A stretch of 64,000 nt of DNA, taken from NCBI RefSeq assembly GCF_029338375.1, contig NZ_CP119807.1, positions 1 through 64,000 on the forward strand. Direction: 5' to 3'. This DNA comes from Halorussus lipolyticus. Its GTDB lineage: Archaea > Halobacteriota > Halobacteria > Halobacteriales > Haladaptataceae. Position numbers and translations under genes: made by a program. The notes below the pieces were generated by a model, which saw only the letters and a program-made list of their open reading frames with translations, searched no databases and was not told the origin of the DNA. Shown one piece after another: positions 45,509-53,917 of the stretch. The stretch's first letter is position 1; every line of letters starts with the position of its first letter.

Positions 45509-46183
45509 GTGAACCTCGACTATCCCAACTTCCTGTTGAACCTCAAGACCTACGACGGAACCTACGGCGAGGACGCGCTGGCCTACGCCGAGGAGGTCGA
45601 GGAGGTCGCCGACGAGACCGACGCCACCTTTGCGGTCGCCCCGCAGGCGACCGACCTCCGCCTCGTGGCCAAGAACACGTCGCTGTCGGTCGTGGCGCAG
45701 GCCGCCGACGCCGCCGAACCGGGCAGAGAGACCGGCGGGATTCTGCCGGAAGCAGTCGCTGAGGCGGGCGCTGACGGCCTCATGATGAACCACCCCGAGC
45801 GCCGCGACACGCTGGCCGACGTGGAGACCAAGATTCGGCGGTGCGAGGAGTGCGGCCTCGATGCCATCGTCTGCGCCGACAGCATCGAGATGGGCCGGGC
45901 GGTGCTGGAGTACGACCCGGACTGTATCATCTTCGAGAACCCCGACGACATCGCCTCGGGCAACGCGCTGGCCCGGACCCGGCCCGAGTTGGTCGAGGAG
46001 TTCGTCGGCATCGTCGCGGAGCGCAATCCCCGGACGAAGGTCCTCCTCGGCGGGGGAATCACGACCGCAGACGACGTGGCCCGGTCGTTCGAGTTGGGCG
46101 CTGACGCGGCCGGTGCGGCCTCCGCGGCGGTGCTGGCGGACGACAGACGGGGTTGGTTGGAGGCGATTGCGGGCGCGTTCTGA
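45509..46183 (+). CDS. triose-phosphate-isomerase-like TIM-barrel protein
   Basis: A 224-residue TIM barrel resembling archaeal TpiA. It keeps the Lys of the first strand (FLLNLKTYDG), the NHPERRDTLADVE motif, and the phosphate-binding GGGITTADDVARSFELGADA. The usual catalytic His after AQ is absent (VVAQAADAAEPG), and the EPPELIG motif around the catalytic Glu is replaced by IFENPDDIASG. So it is probably not a normal triose-phosphate isomerase and may act on another sugar phosphate. It starts at GTG 45509 downstream of a GGTGAAGGGTGGGG run that could be a ribosome site. Confidence 0.8.
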   Translation: MNLDYPNFLLNLKTYDGTYGEDALAYAEEVEEVADETDATFAVAPQATDLRLVAKNTSLSVVAQAADAAEPGRETGGILPEAVAEAGADGLMMNHPERRDTLADVETKIRRCEECGLDAIVCADSIEMGRAVLEYDPDCIIFENPDDIASGNALARTRPELVEEFVGIVAERNPRTKVLLGGGITTADDVARSFELGADAAGAASAAVLADDRRGWLEAIAGAF

Positions 46184-46336
46184 GCGAGTCGGTCCTCGTT
46201 CGCGTCTGGGCCGGTTTCCGGAGTCTGTCGAGCGACTCCGCGACCCGGTTCGCACGTCGTCGGCCTCGCCGAACTCGTCGGGAACTCCGGATGCGAAATC
46301 CGATGATTTATACCCACCACCTGTCTTCGTCCGTTC

Positions 46337-46900
46337 ATGTTTGTTCCGGGCGCTCTCATCGCATTGGCGACGTTTCCGGGCATCGTCGCTCACGAGTACG
46401 CCCACGAGAGAGCGTGTCGTAAGCGCGGTCTGGAGGTCCAAGACACCTGTTACTTTCAACTCGCGTCGCCGAACGGCTACGTCAAGCACGAACAACCCCG
46501 CCAGTACGACGACGCCTTCTGGGTCAGTCTCGCGCCGTTCACCATCAACACGCTCTTGGCGGTGGGGTTCTCTGCCGTGGCCGGTGTCTGTCTGTTTCTG
46601 ACGCGAGCGACCGGGATGGGCGTCTTCGGCTACGCGACCGGACCGCCGGCGTGGTTGGCACTCTCGCTCGCGTGGCACGCGATTCCCTCGAAGGACGACG
46701 CCGAAAACGTCTACGAACACGCCAAGCGGGAGTGGCACACCTCGTGGTTCGCGCTCCTCGGGTTCCCCATCGTGGCGGCGCTCTACGTCTGGCACTACCT
46801 GAGCTATCTCTGGTTCGACGCCCTCTACGCGCTCGCGGTGGTCGGCGGGACGATTTGGCTCCTCTGGCTTGCCGGCGAGGCCGTCGGTCTCCCGGTTTAG
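46337..46900 (+). CDS. membrane metalloprotease-like protein (HEYAH motif)
   Basis: A 187-residue membrane protein with about five hydrophobic segments. The first segment, ALIALATFPGIVAHEYAHER, carries an H-E-x-x-H zinc-protease motif at residues about 19-23 as in M50/DUF3267-like intramembrane proteases. A soluble loop (CYFQLASPNGYVKHEQPRQY) follows. A possible third ligand is not obvious. Such small proteins are frequent in haloarchaea; the substrate is unknown. Confidence 0.78.
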   Translation: MFVPGALIALATFPGIVAHEYAHERACRKRGLEVQDTCYFQLASPNGYVKHEQPRQYDDAFWVSLAPFTINTLLAVGFSAVAGVCLFLTRATGMGVFGYATGPPAWLALSLAWHAIPSKDDAENVYEHAKREWHTSWFALLGFPIVAALYVWHYLSYLWFDALYALAVVGGTIWLLWLAGEAVGLPV

Positions 46901-46982
46901 TCTCGGATTTCTAATTACAGTTCCCCGCCACTTCCGAATCCAATCACCCGGTTATATACGTCGGTGATTGGTATCGTCGGCT

Positions 46983-47300
46983 ATGACCGTGACGGCGATG
47001 CTGACTGTCGCACCGTTAGACGACGCCGAGGCCGACTTCGACGCCGAAATCGCGGCGGCCATCGACGCGCTCGAGGAGTTCGACGTGCGCTACGAGACCC
47101 ACCCGATGGAGACCACCATCGAGGCCGACGACCTCGGGGAGGTGTTCGACGCGGCGCAGGCGGCGACCGAGGCCATCGACGCGAGCAGGACGATAACCAA
47201 CCTCAAAATCGACCACTTCCGCGACGAGGACCTCGCTGTCGAGGAGAAAGTCGAGCGCGTCGAGACGCACCTCGGGCGGGACGCGGTGAGCGACCGATGA
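46983..47300 (+). CDS. MTH1187-family thiamine-binding protein
   Basis: A 105-residue ferredoxin-like protein of the MTH1187/YkoF family (COG0011 type). It starts TVTAMLTVAPLDDAEADFDA and has the ligand-pocket segment VRYETHPMETTIEADDLGEV. It binds thiamine or hydroxymethylpyrimidine in related proteins. The ATG at 46983 is chosen at the family start. A TATA-like TTATATACG lies near 46953-46961. The stop overlaps the next gene by four bases (ATGA). Confidence 0.88.
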   Translation: MTVTAMLTVAPLDDAEADFDAEIAAAIDALEEFDVRYETHPMETTIEADDLGEVFDAAQAATEAIDASRTITNLKIDHFRDEDLAVEEKVERVETHLGRDAVSDR

Positions 47301-48379
47301 GCGACCGACAGCGAGCGGTCACCCGGCGGCAGTTGCTCGGTAGCACCGCGGCCACGGCAACCGTGCTGGCGAGCGGATGCGTCGGCGGCGGGGTGCGGTC
47401 GCCGTCGCCGAACACGGTCCGAGTCGGGACCTACGGGTCGTTCGTGGACGCGCCGAGTACCAGCGCCGGGGCGTGGATAAAGGAGGAGTTCGAGAAGCGC
47501 CACGACGCCACGCTCGAATGGGTCGTGCCGGAGAATGAACTCACGGGGTTCGTCCAGCGACGCAAGGAGGGCGTTGACCTCGGTGCCGACGCCTACGTCG
47601 GCATCACCCCCGAGGACTTGGTTCGGGCCGACAACACCCTCGAAAAGCCGCTGTTCGCCGGTTTCGACACCGGCGCGGTCGGGAACGCCGAGAACATCTC
47701 TGACGCCTACCACTTCGACCCCGAGCGACGGATTCTGCCGACCGGGGCGTCCTACGTCTGCATCGTCTACGACGAGCAGGTGGTCTCGGACCCCGCGACG
47801 TTCGACGCGCTAGCGACCGACGAGTACCGGAACTCGCTCCTGCTGGCGAACCCGCAGAGTACGACGACCGGACTTCTGTTCCTCCTCTGGACCATCAAAC
47901 AACAGGGCCGGGACTCCTATCTGGACTACTGGGAGCGACTGATGGACAACGACGTTCGGGTCCTCGGGTCGTGGAGCGACGCCTACACCGCTTACTCCAA
48001 CGAGGAGGCCCCGATGGTGGTCTCCTATTCGACCGACCAAGTGTACGCCGCCGAGAAGGACGTGGACATGCGCCGCCACCAAATCGGCTTCCCGAACGAC
48101 CAAGGCTACGCCTACGTCGATGGGGTCGGGAAGTTTGCCACCACCGACCGGGACGAACTGGTTCGGAAGTTCGCGTCGTTCCTCCTCGACCCCGAGGTCC
48201 AGCGCAAGACCGCGGTCAAGAACGTCGGCATCCCGACCGTCGAGAATGCCTCGCTCCCGAAGGAGTTCCGCCAGTACGCCCACGTCCCCGACGAACCGGT
48301 CCAGTTCAGTTACGACGTGCTAGCCGAACACATGGACGACTGGCGAGACGCGTGGGCGAGACGGGTCGTGGGGCAGTAG
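47297..48379 (+). CDS. thiamine ABC transporter substrate-binding lipoprotein
   Basis: A 360-residue extracellular solute-binding protein of the ThiB type. The twin-arginine signal TRRQLLGSTAATATVLASGC ends at a lipobox Cys near residue 28. The mature part opens VRVGTYGSFVDAPSTSAGAW and contains the ThiB-like segment YGDAYVGI-equivalent DLGADAYVGITPEDLV and later SYSTDQVYAAEKDVDM. It is coupled to the thiamine-binding gene. The permease and ATPase genes that would complete the transporter are not adjacent downstream, so they must lie elsewhere. Confidence 0.86.
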   Translation: MSDRQRAVTRRQLLGSTAATATVLASGCVGGGVRSPSPNTVRVGTYGSFVDAPSTSAGAWIKEEFEKRHDATLEWVVPENELTGFVQRRKEGVDLGADAYVGITPEDLVRADNTLEKPLFAGFDTGAVGNAENISDAYHFDPERRILPTGASYVCIVYDEQVVSDPATFDALATDEYRNSLLLANPQSTTTGLLFLLWTIKQQGRDSYLDYWERLMDNDVRVLGSWSDAYTAYSNEEAPMVVSYSTDQVYAAEKDVDMRRHQIGFPNDQGYAYVDGVGKFATTDRDELVRKFASFLLDPEVQRKTAVKNVGIPTVENASLPKEFRQYAHVPDEPVQFSYDVLAEHMDDWRDAWARRVVGQ

Positions 48380-48648
48380 AGACAACTACACCTTTGTTTA
48401 AGAAATATTCTTAATTGCCTGCTGGATTCGGGACGACGGAGACGCGCCCTCAACGCTCGACATCGACGGGAGACGGCGATTGAATCCACTCGCCGTCGCT
48501 CTCGTCGGGGTAGAGTAATTCAGTAGACGAACTTAGTAACTCACTTCATCGAAAATCAGCTACCAGTAAAATCCAGAACTCAACGAACGTCGGAGCCGAA
48601 TAGGTGCAACAAGAAGCTACCGAATCTACCACCTTCCAGCAGGGTCAA

Positions 48649-49482
48649 CTAATCCACCTTGATTTCGTCTTCGAGATCGAACTCAAACCGGAGCCGCTTG
48701 TCTCCTGGAAACACTACTACAACCTCGTTCGATTCGTCCAGTTCGGCATTCCATTCAGAAATATCTGAAAGTAATTCCCACGTCGGCGTCGTAGTTACGT
48801 TTATGCTGTCATCCCAGTAGCTGGAAACGACTTCGGGATGGTGCAAAAGTACAACCTCTAATGGGGCAGAAAGGGTCGTCCGACACTGTTGGCACTCGAA
48901 GACGACGAGTACCGTTGCTGGGTCGACATCTTCCCCTGTAATGAATTCCAATTTCATACACCCTCCACAACGTTGACAGACCCCATCTAGCGCCGAATGT
49001 AACTCCGCACGCATCTTCCGGTCGGCTGCTTCCATCGCTTCTAACGGACTGCGGTTCGCTACATGACCCGGCCGCAGATCGTACCGTAGAATGCTATTGT
49101 CGCACGAATTACATTCTATCGTTGCGAGTTGGCCATCGTAAGTCGCCTTTGCTGACGTGGCACGACAGTACGGACAGTGGGTCTCAACCGCTATCGGGTC
49201 GAATTCCGGCTGTAGCGTGTATTCGCCAGCTTTGATTGATTGAACGACCCGTCGTCCCGCGTCGGAAATGGCGTATCCCGTTTCCTCACTCTGGATATAC
49301 TGATCGGTGAGTTCGTTCAGGTGGTAAGAGAACTGTGAGGTATTTGTGGCATCGACTTCGTCGTACAGTTCGGTGAAAGAGAGGGACTCCTGCTGGGGAA
49401 CGTCAGCAAGCGTTTCTAATATTCGTAGCCGGAGACCACTTGCCAATACGGCGAAGGCAGATTCCACATCACTACGATCCAT
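48649..49482 (-). CDS. winged-helix regulator with zinc-ribbon C-terminal domain
   Basis: A 277-residue regulator. An ArsR-like winged helix covers about residues 1-75 (ESAFAVLASGLRLRILETLA, TNTSQFSYHLNELTDQYIQ). After it come metal-binding Cys pairs: CPYCRATSAKA with CNSC, then CQRCGGC and CQQC. This two-part layout is common in haloarchaea (DUF7347/DUF7351 type). ATG 49482 fits the family start. It is divergent from the CPBP/ABC operon by about 200 bases and is its likely regulator. Confidence 0.85.
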   Translation of the reverse strand: MDRSDVESAFAVLASGLRLRILETLADVPQQESLSFTELYDEVDATNTSQFSYHLNELTDQYIQSEETGYAISDAGRRVVQSIKAGEYTLQPEFDPIAVETHCPYCRATSAKATYDGQLATIECNSCDNSILRYDLRPGHVANRSPLEAMEAADRKMRAELHSALDGVCQRCGGCMKLEFITGEDVDPATVLVVFECQQCRTTLSAPLEVVLLHHPEVVSSYWDDSINVTTTPTWELLSDISEWNAELDESNEVVVVFPGDKRLRFEFDLEDEIKVD

Positions 49483-49681
49483 GGATACTAGTGATGCCGA
49501 CAATTGAAATAAGGAACGTCTTTCGAGCCGTATCTAGGATTGAGAGATGAACAACCGGTTTTCCCGACCGTTTTTGAAGCAACATCTGTCATTTTCCTAT
49601 CTAAAAAGCAGAACCGTGGTTCAACTGATAATATGTTTGAGAATCAACACGTTTATTCTGGTGGTGAGAATATCTTCCTCT

Positions 49682-50557
49682 ATGACGAACAGACGGATTC
49701 CTTGGATTGACAACCACCCAGTTGCTGCATTCTTCGTGGGTGCATTTGCCTTCACATGGATAATCTCGGCTCCAGCAGCGTTCATGGAAGAGAGTTGGAC
49801 TCCATGGATTCTCATATACATCGGTAGTTTCGGACCGCTGGTGAGCGCGGCTGTGGTCACATGGCTACGTGGCGACGATGTAAGAGCCTGGGCCCGTCAG
49901 ATCGTTCGGTGGCGGGTTGGGTGGCTCTGGTGGGTCGCCGCCTTCGGAATACCGATCGTTATCGTGGGAGTCACCACGGTGGTTCTCTGGGCCATCGGAG
50001 GTCCGGTTGATCTCGACCAACCCCTCCAATCTCCCGTGCTGATTGCCATCGTCTTCGTGTTCGGCTTCACGGTTAGCGGCGGATTGAACGAAGAGCCAGG
50101 ATGGCGTGGGTTCGCGCAACCCTATCTGAACGACCGGTATGATGCGCTCACGACGAGTCTCATCATCGGCGTCGGCTGGGCCCTCTGGCACCTCCCGTAT
50201 TTCCTCATCCCTATCGCCCCTCACTCCGGATTCACGGTTGTCAACCAGATCGGCTGGTTCTTCAGTATCCTCTTGTTGTCGGTCCTCCTCGCGTGGGCCT
50301 ACAATAATACGGGTAGCGTACTGGTCGTGATGGTCCTTCACGCTATGGTGAACACCGCAGATATACTCCTCCCGCTGGCCCCAGACCAACTCCTCATCGA
50401 TGATGTTCTTCAGGAAACTGCTATTGCAACGGTCACAATCACACAGCTAGCGGTCACCCTACTCGTCGTCCTCGGTATCGTCGCCTATTATGGTCGGAAA
50501 TCACTTGCCCGCGGGGAGATACCGGGTGTGACCTACCTCAGAGGAGGCAACCGATGA
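49682..50557 (+). CDS. CPBP-family intramembrane metalloprotease
   Basis: A 291-residue membrane protein with about eight helices. The family motifs are present: GGLNEEPGWRGFAQPYL (E-E-x-x-x-R, residue about 136), WALWHLPYFLIP, and VMVLHAMVN. These residues form the active site of CAAX/bacteriocin-processing proteases. The ATG at 49682 gives a sensible N-terminus (MTNRRIPWIDNHPVAAFFVG). It precedes an ABC exporter by 58 bases, suggesting a role in peptide processing or in self-protection. Confidence 0.88.
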   Translation: MTNRRIPWIDNHPVAAFFVGAFAFTWIISAPAAFMEESWTPWILIYIGSFGPLVSAAVVTWLRGDDVRAWARQIVRWRVGWLWWVAAFGIPIVIVGVTTVVLWAIGGPVDLDQPLQSPVLIAIVFVFGFTVSGGLNEEPGWRGFAQPYLNDRYDALTTSLIIGVGWALWHLPYFLIPIAPHSGFTVVNQIGWFFSILLLSVLLAWAYNNTGSVLVVMVLHAMVNTADILLPLAPDQLLIDDVLQETAIATVTITQLAVTLLVVLGIVAYYGRKSLARGEIPGVTYLRGGNR

Positions 50558-50615
50558 TTTCGAACACCTCCGAGTGGGGACATGACCGAAAGTGCCAAAT
50601 AGAGGGGAGGTAACC

Positions 50616-51554
50616 GTGGTTGCAATCGAAATTGACGGTCTCACAAAACGGTTCGGTGATGTTGTCGCCGTCGATGACCTCGACCTCCGTATCGAGGAGG
50701 GAGAAATCTTCGGGTTTCTCGGACCGAATGGTGCCGGAAAATCGACGACGATCGATGTGATTATGGATTACGTCCGTCCGTCTGCCGGCAGTGTAACTGT
50801 CCTCGGATACGACGCCCAGACTGAGACGCGGGAAATCCACGAGCGGGTCGGTATTCTTCCGGACGGATACGGGCTCTACGACCGCCTCACCGGCCGCAAA
50901 CATCTTGAGTACGCAATTGCGTTGAAAGGGTCCGACGACACTGTTGCCGAACTCCTCAATCGAGTTGGCCTTGATGCTGTAGTTGCTGACCGGGTCGTTG
51001 GAGGCTACTCGAAGGGAATGATGCAACGGTTGGCTCTCGCGATTGCACTCGTTGGTGACCCCGAGCTGTTGATTCTCGACGAGCCGTCGTCGGGGCTCGA
51101 TCCCAACGGCGTTCGCCTCGTCCGTGACATCGCTCGAGACCACGCTGACCGGGGCAAGACCGTCTTCTTCTCTAGTCACATCCTCAGTCAGGTCGAAGCC
51201 GTATGTGACCGCGTCGCGATACTCAATCGTGGCCGGCTCGTCGCCATCGACTCCATAGACGGACTTCGCGACGCGCTCGGAACGGAATCGACAGTAACGC
51301 TCACAGTCGATGCCGTCCCGGATCGGCTGACCCTCGAGGAGATAACCGGTGTCTCCGACGTCGTAGTCGATGGCCGAACGATTCGGGTGAGCGTTGGCGA
51401 GGTCACAGCGAAAGTCGGCGTTATCGACCGCATACGCGACGATGGCGCGGCAATTCTCGATGTGGCAATCGAGGAATCGTCGTTAGAAGACCTTTTCAGC
51501 GCCTACACTGGCGATGCACCCTCGAAGATTGATGCGTCGGAGGTGGAGCGATGA
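50616..51554 (+). CDS. ABC transporter ATP-binding protein
   Basis: A 312-residue ATPase of an ABC-2-type exporter. Walker A GPNGAGKSTTIDVIM, Q-loop region DYVRPSAGSV then LPDGYGLYDRL, signature GGYSKGMMQRLALA, Walker B LLILDEPSSGLDPNG, and switch His SSHILSQVE are all present. I use GTG 50616 because a strong ribosome site, GGGGAGG, ends six bases before it. The stop overlaps the permease start (ATGA). Confidence 0.93.
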   Translation: MVAIEIDGLTKRFGDVVAVDDLDLRIEEGEIFGFLGPNGAGKSTTIDVIMDYVRPSAGSVTVLGYDAQTETREIHERVGILPDGYGLYDRLTGRKHLEYAIALKGSDDTVAELLNRVGLDAVVADRVVGGYSKGMMQRLALAIALVGDPELLILDEPSSGLDPNGVRLVRDIARDHADRGKTVFFSSHILSQVEAVCDRVAILNRGRLVAIDSIDGLRDALGTESTVTLTVDAVPDRLTLEEITGVSDVVVDGRTIRVSVGEVTAKVGVIDRIRDDGAAILDVAIEESSLEDLFSAYTGDAPSKIDASEVER

Positions 51555-52390
51555 CGGTCGCTACCATCTGGCTGACGGTCGCTCGGAAGGAATTTGCCGA
51601 CGCGCTCCGGTCACGAATGATCTGGGGAATCGTCGTCATTATCGCCGTGATGACGTCACTGTCCGCAGGTATCTCATTCCTCATTCCTGATGTCGAAGGT
51701 GGTGCCGAGATGGCTATCGGCGGTGCATCGCAGTTCGCTGGACTTCTCGTCCCGATCATGGCCCTGATGGCCGCCTATCTTGCAATTGCCGGTGAACGGG
51801 AGTCTGGGAGCCTGAAGGTGGTTCTCGGGCTTCCGCCATCACGGGGCGAAGTACTCCTCGGGAAATTTCTCGGACGGAGTGGTGCTGTCGCTATTGGATT
51901 AGCGCTGGGATTCGTGGTATCAGGCGTGGTTACGACGGCCGTCTACGGCGGACTACCGGTGGGTGTCTTCATCGGGACGACCGTCTTGACGGTTCTTCTC
52001 GGCGTTTCATTCGTCGGCATCGCCATCGGGATTTCGGCCGTAACGGCGACGCGAGCGCGGGCGATGACCCTGGCGATCACTGCATATCTGGGGCTGACTC
52101 TCCTCTGGGATTTGGCCCCGAACGCGGTTCACCTGCTGGTCACTGGCGAGATGCCTGGAAGCGTCGTGCCAGCCTGGTTCTTGCTCTTGCAGGGTCTCAG
52201 TCCGACTGGAGCGTACAATGCGCTTGTCCAGCGGCTGTTGCTCAGTGGCGGAACGGCCGTCGAAACGAGAATCGGTGGCCCAGCGCCCAGCTACCTTGAT
52301 CCAGCAGTGTTCTTGACTCTCCTCTTGATCTGGGCTATTGTCCCGCTCCTCGTCGGGTATCTCAGGTTCCGCCGGGCCGATCTGAGCTAA
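51551..52390 (+). CDS. ABC-2-type permease
   Basis: A 279-residue permease with about six membrane helices. The N-terminal segment VARKEFADALRSRMIWGIVV is typical of ABC-2 permeases such as NosY-like proteins. An extracellular stretch GGAEMAIGGASQFAG separates helices one and two. It forms the membrane half of the exporter with the ATPase upstream. The exported substrate is unknown. Confidence 0.9.
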   Translation: MTVATIWLTVARKEFADALRSRMIWGIVVIIAVMTSLSAGISFLIPDVEGGAEMAIGGASQFAGLLVPIMALMAAYLAIAGERESGSLKVVLGLPPSRGEVLLGKFLGRSGAVAIGLALGFVVSGVVTTAVYGGLPVGVFIGTTVLTVLLGVSFVGIAIGISAVTATRARAMTLAITAYLGLTLLWDLAPNAVHLLVTGEMPGSVVPAWFLLLQGLSPTGAYNALVQRLLLSGGTAVETRIGGPAPSYLDPAVFLTLLLIWAIVPLLVGYLRFRRADLS

Positions 52391-52741
52391 CCGAACCGTC
52401 CGACTGAAGGTCACTAGACCCCGCCCTTCTTATCCGGCGACCTGTGCTATCGTGACCACGATAGCGACGATTTTTCTCTATCCCACGCGTAGCCACAACC
52501 TCGTTCGAGAAATAAGGGAGGGTACTAGAGGGTGAGCCACGTCGGCGGTACTCTCAAGCGTTCTTGAGGACTTAGACGACCGAATCGAAGCGTTCTGGGA
52601 GTGAATATCAACAGTCGGCTTCTCTTCTCGTGGGGGTTCAGAACAGCTACTCAGTCAGTAAATCCATGACGGAGTGACCGCGTGAGTTTTTCACCCCCTA
52701 AGGGGTTCGGGGGAACTCGAAGTAGTCCCTCGAATCGAACC

Positions 52742-53143
52742 ATGAGTGGAACAACCGACTCACAATCACTCGAACAGACACCGCCACGAGAGAAACAGGA
52801 TGTCGTCTACGTCGGCTACCGGCGGCGCGGACGCGCTGTTGTGGAAAAACAATCTGGGCAAGAGCAGGTGACGCCACAGCAGAGTCTCGAACTGGCGAAC
52901 CACAGTCCCTCGGGCTTCAGCTGGGGATATAGTGGAAGTGGCCCGGCGCAACTCGCACTTGCACTCCTGCTGGATTACACCGGCGACGAGGACATTGCGC
53001 TAGCCAACTACACCGCATTCAAAAACCGGGTCGTGAGCCAGTTAGATTACTCTCGTCCTGAAGGGTGCTGACGACTCACCGGCACCGACATCGAAAACGC
53101 CCTTCGTGAACTGGCCAACCAAGCCGTCGCACCGTCCAACTGA
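52742..53143 (+). pseudogene. DUF6166 protein with in-frame UGA
   Basis: From ATG 52742 the frame encodes the DUF6166 layout: VVYVGYRRRGRAVVEKQSGQ, LELANHSPSGFSWGYSGSGP, AQLALALLLDYTGDEDIALA. At 53069-53071 a TGA interrupts after RPEGC. The frame then continues in register with RLTGTDIENALRELANQAVA to a final TGA at 53141. A Trp codon (TGG) to TGA change would explain it. The family is common on haloarchaeal plasmids; function unknown. Confidence 0.75.
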
Positions 53144-53156
53144 ACACCAACAATAT

Positions 53157-53276
53157 TCCGGGATATTTTCCGGTGTTGTACCGGACTCCTTGCACGACGA
53201 GTGCGTAAAGAAGTCGATGTATAAATCGACAGCCAGGGACAGTTGGCGAATAAAACTGGATTTCCCAGTCTTGCAT
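53157..53276 (-). pseudogene. duplicate N-terminal fragment of immunity gene Imm3
   Basis: Forty codons reading MQDWEIQFYSPTVPGCRFIH, then RLLYALVVQGVRYNTGKYPG. They match the start of the intact gene at 55013-55705 (MQDWDIQFHRPTVPDCRFVH...) at about 34 of 40 positions. Homology stops abruptly next to the end of the DUF6166 remnant. It is a truncated second copy. Confidence 0.85.
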
Positions 53277-53285
53277 ATTTATCGA

Positions 53286-53366
53286 TTACGTTCCAGACCG
53301 ATAAACATCGTAGTTGATGTCGTTCGTACTCATATACTGCTTCAATTCAGCAGACGGTTTCGATCT
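53286..53366 (-). pseudogene. duplicate 3' tail of the second large toxin
   Basis: The last codons of a toxin, reading SAELKQYMSTNDINYDVYRS and stop. They lie just before the truncated immunity start, in the same arrangement as the intact pair, whose toxin ends SDGLKQYLETNNIDYEVYIS. About 80 bases are preserved. Left of the immunity fragment nothing more remains, so this is a relic of a former cassette. Confidence 0.8.
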
Positions 53367-53395
53367 AAACCTTATTGTTTTAATATTATTTTGTA

Positions 53396-53902
53396 CTATT
53401 GGTACTCTGATTTCACATCATTTATCCATTGCTGTAGGTTTTTGAACCATTCTGCTGTCTCAATGTCGGGATTTACGTCAAGTGCGTCGTCTCGCCATTC
53501 TTCAGTAACACGGATGATTTCAGATATTACATCATCTTTTGTTATTACAAAGGGATCAAAGTGACGTTCCCTCTGATCTTCGACAGCGTTCGGGCTAAAA
53601 CACTTAGTAAGAGTAACCGTACCTTCCTCATGCGGTTCGATAACGAGATACGTTCCACTATCGAGTAGCTCAACGTCTCCGCTGAAACCTGCCAAAGTGT
53701 TCTCTGCTGCTTTCAACAAGTCAACCAGCGTTAATCCCATCATGATACTTTCAACATAATGGTCCTCACTACCAATGAGGTACTCTTCATTGACCCGAAT
53801 TTTGATCCAACCGTCTGGCATCTTGCCATCCGCAATGAGTTCCTCAAATTCGGGATCGTACTTCAGTTGTATTTGAAACTTGTTATCTATATTGGAGACC
53901 AT
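53396..53902 (-). CDS. immunity-type protein for the orphan toxin end (Imm4)
   Basis: A 168-residue acidic soluble protein. It begins MVSNIDNKFQIQLKYDPEFE and includes WIKIRVNEEYLIGSEDHYVE and SGTYLVIEPHEEGTVTLTKC. It starts 15 bases after the orphan toxin end, the expected antidote position. It does not resemble the other three immunity genes here, in line with its partner being a different toxin class. AT-rich codon use suggests transfer. Confidence 0.68.
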   Translation of the reverse strand: MVSNIDNKFQIQLKYDPEFEELIADGKMPDGWIKIRVNEEYLIGSEDHYVESIMMGLTLVDLLKAAENTLAGFSGDVELLDSGTYLVIEPHEEGTVTLTKCFSPNAVEDQRERHFDPFVITKDDVISEIIRVTEEWRDDALDVNPDIETAEWFKNLQQWINDVKSEYQ

Positions 53903-53917
53903 TCTTTCGATTCCTCT

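Noticed and set aside
45119..46795. 558-codon minus-strand frame across the MFS, TIM-like and metalloprotease genes
   Set aside because: High-GC shadow spanning three recognisable plus-strand genes; Arg/Gly-rich with no domain.
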